6,607 bases of DNA from the NCBI GenBank assembly GCA_031261885.1, contig JAISIU010000282.1:1-6607 (forward strand). The letters are read 5' to 3'. Below, piece by piece: positions 5,581 to 6,607 of the stretch; positions within the stretch are counted from its first letter, which is position 1, and the number at the start of each line of letters is the position of its first letter. Origin of the DNA: Bifidobacteriaceae bacterium. GTDB lineage: Bacteria; Actinomycetota; Actinomycetes; Actinomycetales; WQXJ01. A program made the translations under genes and the position numbers. Below the pieces are notes generated by a model. That model worked only from the letters and a program-made list of their open reading frames with translations. It was not told the origin of the DNA and made no database searches.

Positions 5581-6607
5581 TCACCCCCCCGCTTCGTACC
5601 TCCTGATCACGTCCTGCTTCTTCCACTCCCGCCGCAGATCCCGGTAGACCGTGATGATCTCGGCATACCGGTCGGGCTCACGGTGCCTCAGGCTGAGCCG
5701 CGCCCACATGCGCGCATGCGTCCACCACCCAGTGGCCGCCGCGATTCCCAGTACGAGAGAGCCGCCCGCCGCGATCAGCCACACGCCCGGTACCTCCGTC
5801 GCTAACGGGCCCGAGTCCCACATCGTCAATCCGGCCGCGGACAGTCCGAACATCACCAAGAAGAACGACAGCGCTCTCGGCGCCAGGCTCACCGCCAGTC
5901 TTCGCCGCCGGTCCGACAACGTCGAAATCAGGTACGCGAGGGACGGCAGCAGCGTGATCAGCCCACCGCTCAAGGACACCTGGTTCCCGAACAGCCGATA
6001 CAGCGCGAGCGAGCAGACCGTCAACGCCTGCACGGCCGCGAGCACCCCGACCGTGCTGGTCTGTGCCGGCGGGACTTCCATGAATTGGGCGGAGTAGAAC
6101 GAGTTCGCCCACGCCGCCGCGTCACGCAAGTACAGGTGCGCGAAGTTCTGTCCATGCCGCGACCGGTCCATGACCCACGGCAGCACCTCGGAACTCTCCG
6201 GCCGCCGCTTCCGCATGTTATTGTCGCCCCTCGGCCACGCCGTGTCGTCGGCGATGTGTGAAGCGTCCTCCAGGAACGAGTGCCCCACCAAGTAGCAGTT
6301 ATCCGGTCCGTATATCGTGTAATGGATCGAATCCGTCCGCGCCGCGTCGGCCAACGATATGACGACCTCTGGTCGATGCACTCCGGTCGTCGTCTCCCAC
6401 AGCTGACGCATCGACGCAAGACCACCACTAAATTGCGCCAACCACTGCATAAACCAATTCAACAGCCTTGTAGTCTTCAGCGTCCGCCACCACTTCACAA
6501 ATTTCCTCCAACGATTCTCTCCCGGAAGCAAATCAAAATTAGCAGGTCGCTTCTGCAATTGTTTCGCGATCTCCCGGTAGTTCTCGTAGGTATACGAAGT
6601 TGGCTCC
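5581..6607 (-). CDS. Four-helix membrane protein of unknown function, 5' end beyond the window
   Basis: I do not recognise the family. The frame is open to the right edge, so the gene is partial; 341 residues are visible, reading EPTSYTYENYREIAKQ before the first in-window candidate start (TTG 6558), and no stop intervenes. The first ~180 visible residues are soluble-looking, with a Trp/Arg-rich stretch (visible residues about 35-60) and a YLVGHSFLEDASHIADD segment. Four hydrophobic helices follow at about 185-206, 211-230, 244-263 and 274-295. An Arg-rich loop (SDRRRR) between helices 2 and 3 suggests that loop is cytoplasmic. A charged tail of about 45 residues ends IRRYEAGG. An N-terminal soluble domain followed by membrane helices recalls sensors or effectors, but no catalytic motif is visible. 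G+C is about 45% at 6421-6480 against about 68% at 5701-5760, which suggests a mosaic origin. The C-terminus was probably shortened by a 69-bp duplication or insertion. Confidence 0.75.
   Translation of the reverse strand, partial: EPTSYTYENYREIAKQLQKRPANFDLLPGENRWRKFVKWWRTLKTTRLLNWFMQWLAQFSGGLASMRQLWETTTGVHRPEVVISLADAARTDSIHYTIYGPDNCYLVGHSFLEDASHIADDTAWPRGDNNMRKRRPESSEVLPWVMDRSRHGQNFAHLYLRDAAAWANSFYSAQFMEVPPAQTSTVGVLAAVQALTVCSLALYRLFGNQVSLSGGLITLLPSLAYLISTLSDRRRRLAVSLAPRALSFFLVMFGLSAAGLTMWDSGPLATEVPGVWLIAAGGSLVLGIAAATGWWTHARMWARLSLRHREPDRYAEIITVYRDLRREWKKQDVIRRYEAGG
5588..5601. repeat. 14-bp direct repeat, copy 2
   Basis: CCCGCTTCGTACCT is identical to 5519-5532. This copy is within the 3' end of the membrane-protein gene, five bases from its stop codon (5581-5583), and encodes the RYEAG just before the final glycine. 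Confidence 0.7.

Noticed and set aside
5147..5584. Single 145-residue gene from GTG 5584 through the small hypothetical protein
   Set aside because: The middle third is Arg/Gly-rich with poor codon bias while another frame there looks coding, and ATG 5422 has its own strong ribosome-binding site.
5651..6097. Plus-strand open frame opposite the membrane-protein gene
   Set aside because: The minus-strand product has four clear hydrophobic helices and continues across both sides; the plus frame is a shadow.
1..6607. CRISPR array, tRNA, rRNA or transposase gene
   Set aside because: No regularly spaced repeats, no cloverleaf or rRNA signature, and no transposase motif were found on either strand by reading.

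Overview
The window is high-GC bacterial DNA (roughly two thirds G+C over most of its length, with strongly G/C-ending codons in the real genes). It suggests a high-GC bacterium with an anaerobic or fermentative capacity, because its centrepiece is a large [FeFe]-hydrogenase. Tightly coupled small genes with ATGA-type overlaps on the right would fit an actinobacterium, but nothing here fixes the taxon.

Layout. Positions 1-358 hold no convincing gene, only a short leader with one hairpin. On the plus strand, 359-1786 encodes an AGE-family (N-acylglucosamine 2-epimerase-like) (alpha/alpha)6-barrel protein. It appears to lack one of the family's catalytic histidines. After a 63-base gap that contains a 12-base palindrome and a strong Shine-Dalgarno sequence, 1850-5077 encodes a 1075-residue single-chain hydrogenase. 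Its order is: NuoG-like [2Fe-2S] domain, DPD/GltD-type Fe-S domain, FAD/NAD(P)H oxidoreductase, cysteine-rich linker, two [4Fe-4S] ferredoxin clusters, H-cluster domain, and small-subunit-like tail. A 15-bp perfect inverted repeat at 5113-5153 closes this convergent boundary from both sides.

On the minus strand, entering from the right edge, lies the 3' part of an unrecognised four-helix membrane protein (5581-6607, its 5' end cut by the window). Downstream of it are a short displaced coding segment (5419-5532) and a small acidic/glycine-rich protein (5147-5422). The membrane gene's end carries a 14-bp direct repeat. Removing the 69 bp between the two copies would join the membrane-protein frame to the small segment and run straight into the ATGA start of the next gene, so a recent small duplication or insertion probably split this locus. 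G+C falls to about 45% at the extreme right, which suggests mosaic or acquired DNA there.

How the genes work together. The hydrogenase carries its own NAD(P)H module, so one polypeptide could couple pyridine nucleotide to proton reduction or H2 oxidation, as in the HydDB class described as glutamate-synthase-linked (group A2-like). No hydE, hydF or hydG maturation genes are visible, so H-cluster assembly must be encoded elsewhere. The AGE-like gene probably shares a transcript with the hydrogenase, but no functional link is known to me. The minus-strand genes look like a separate unit.
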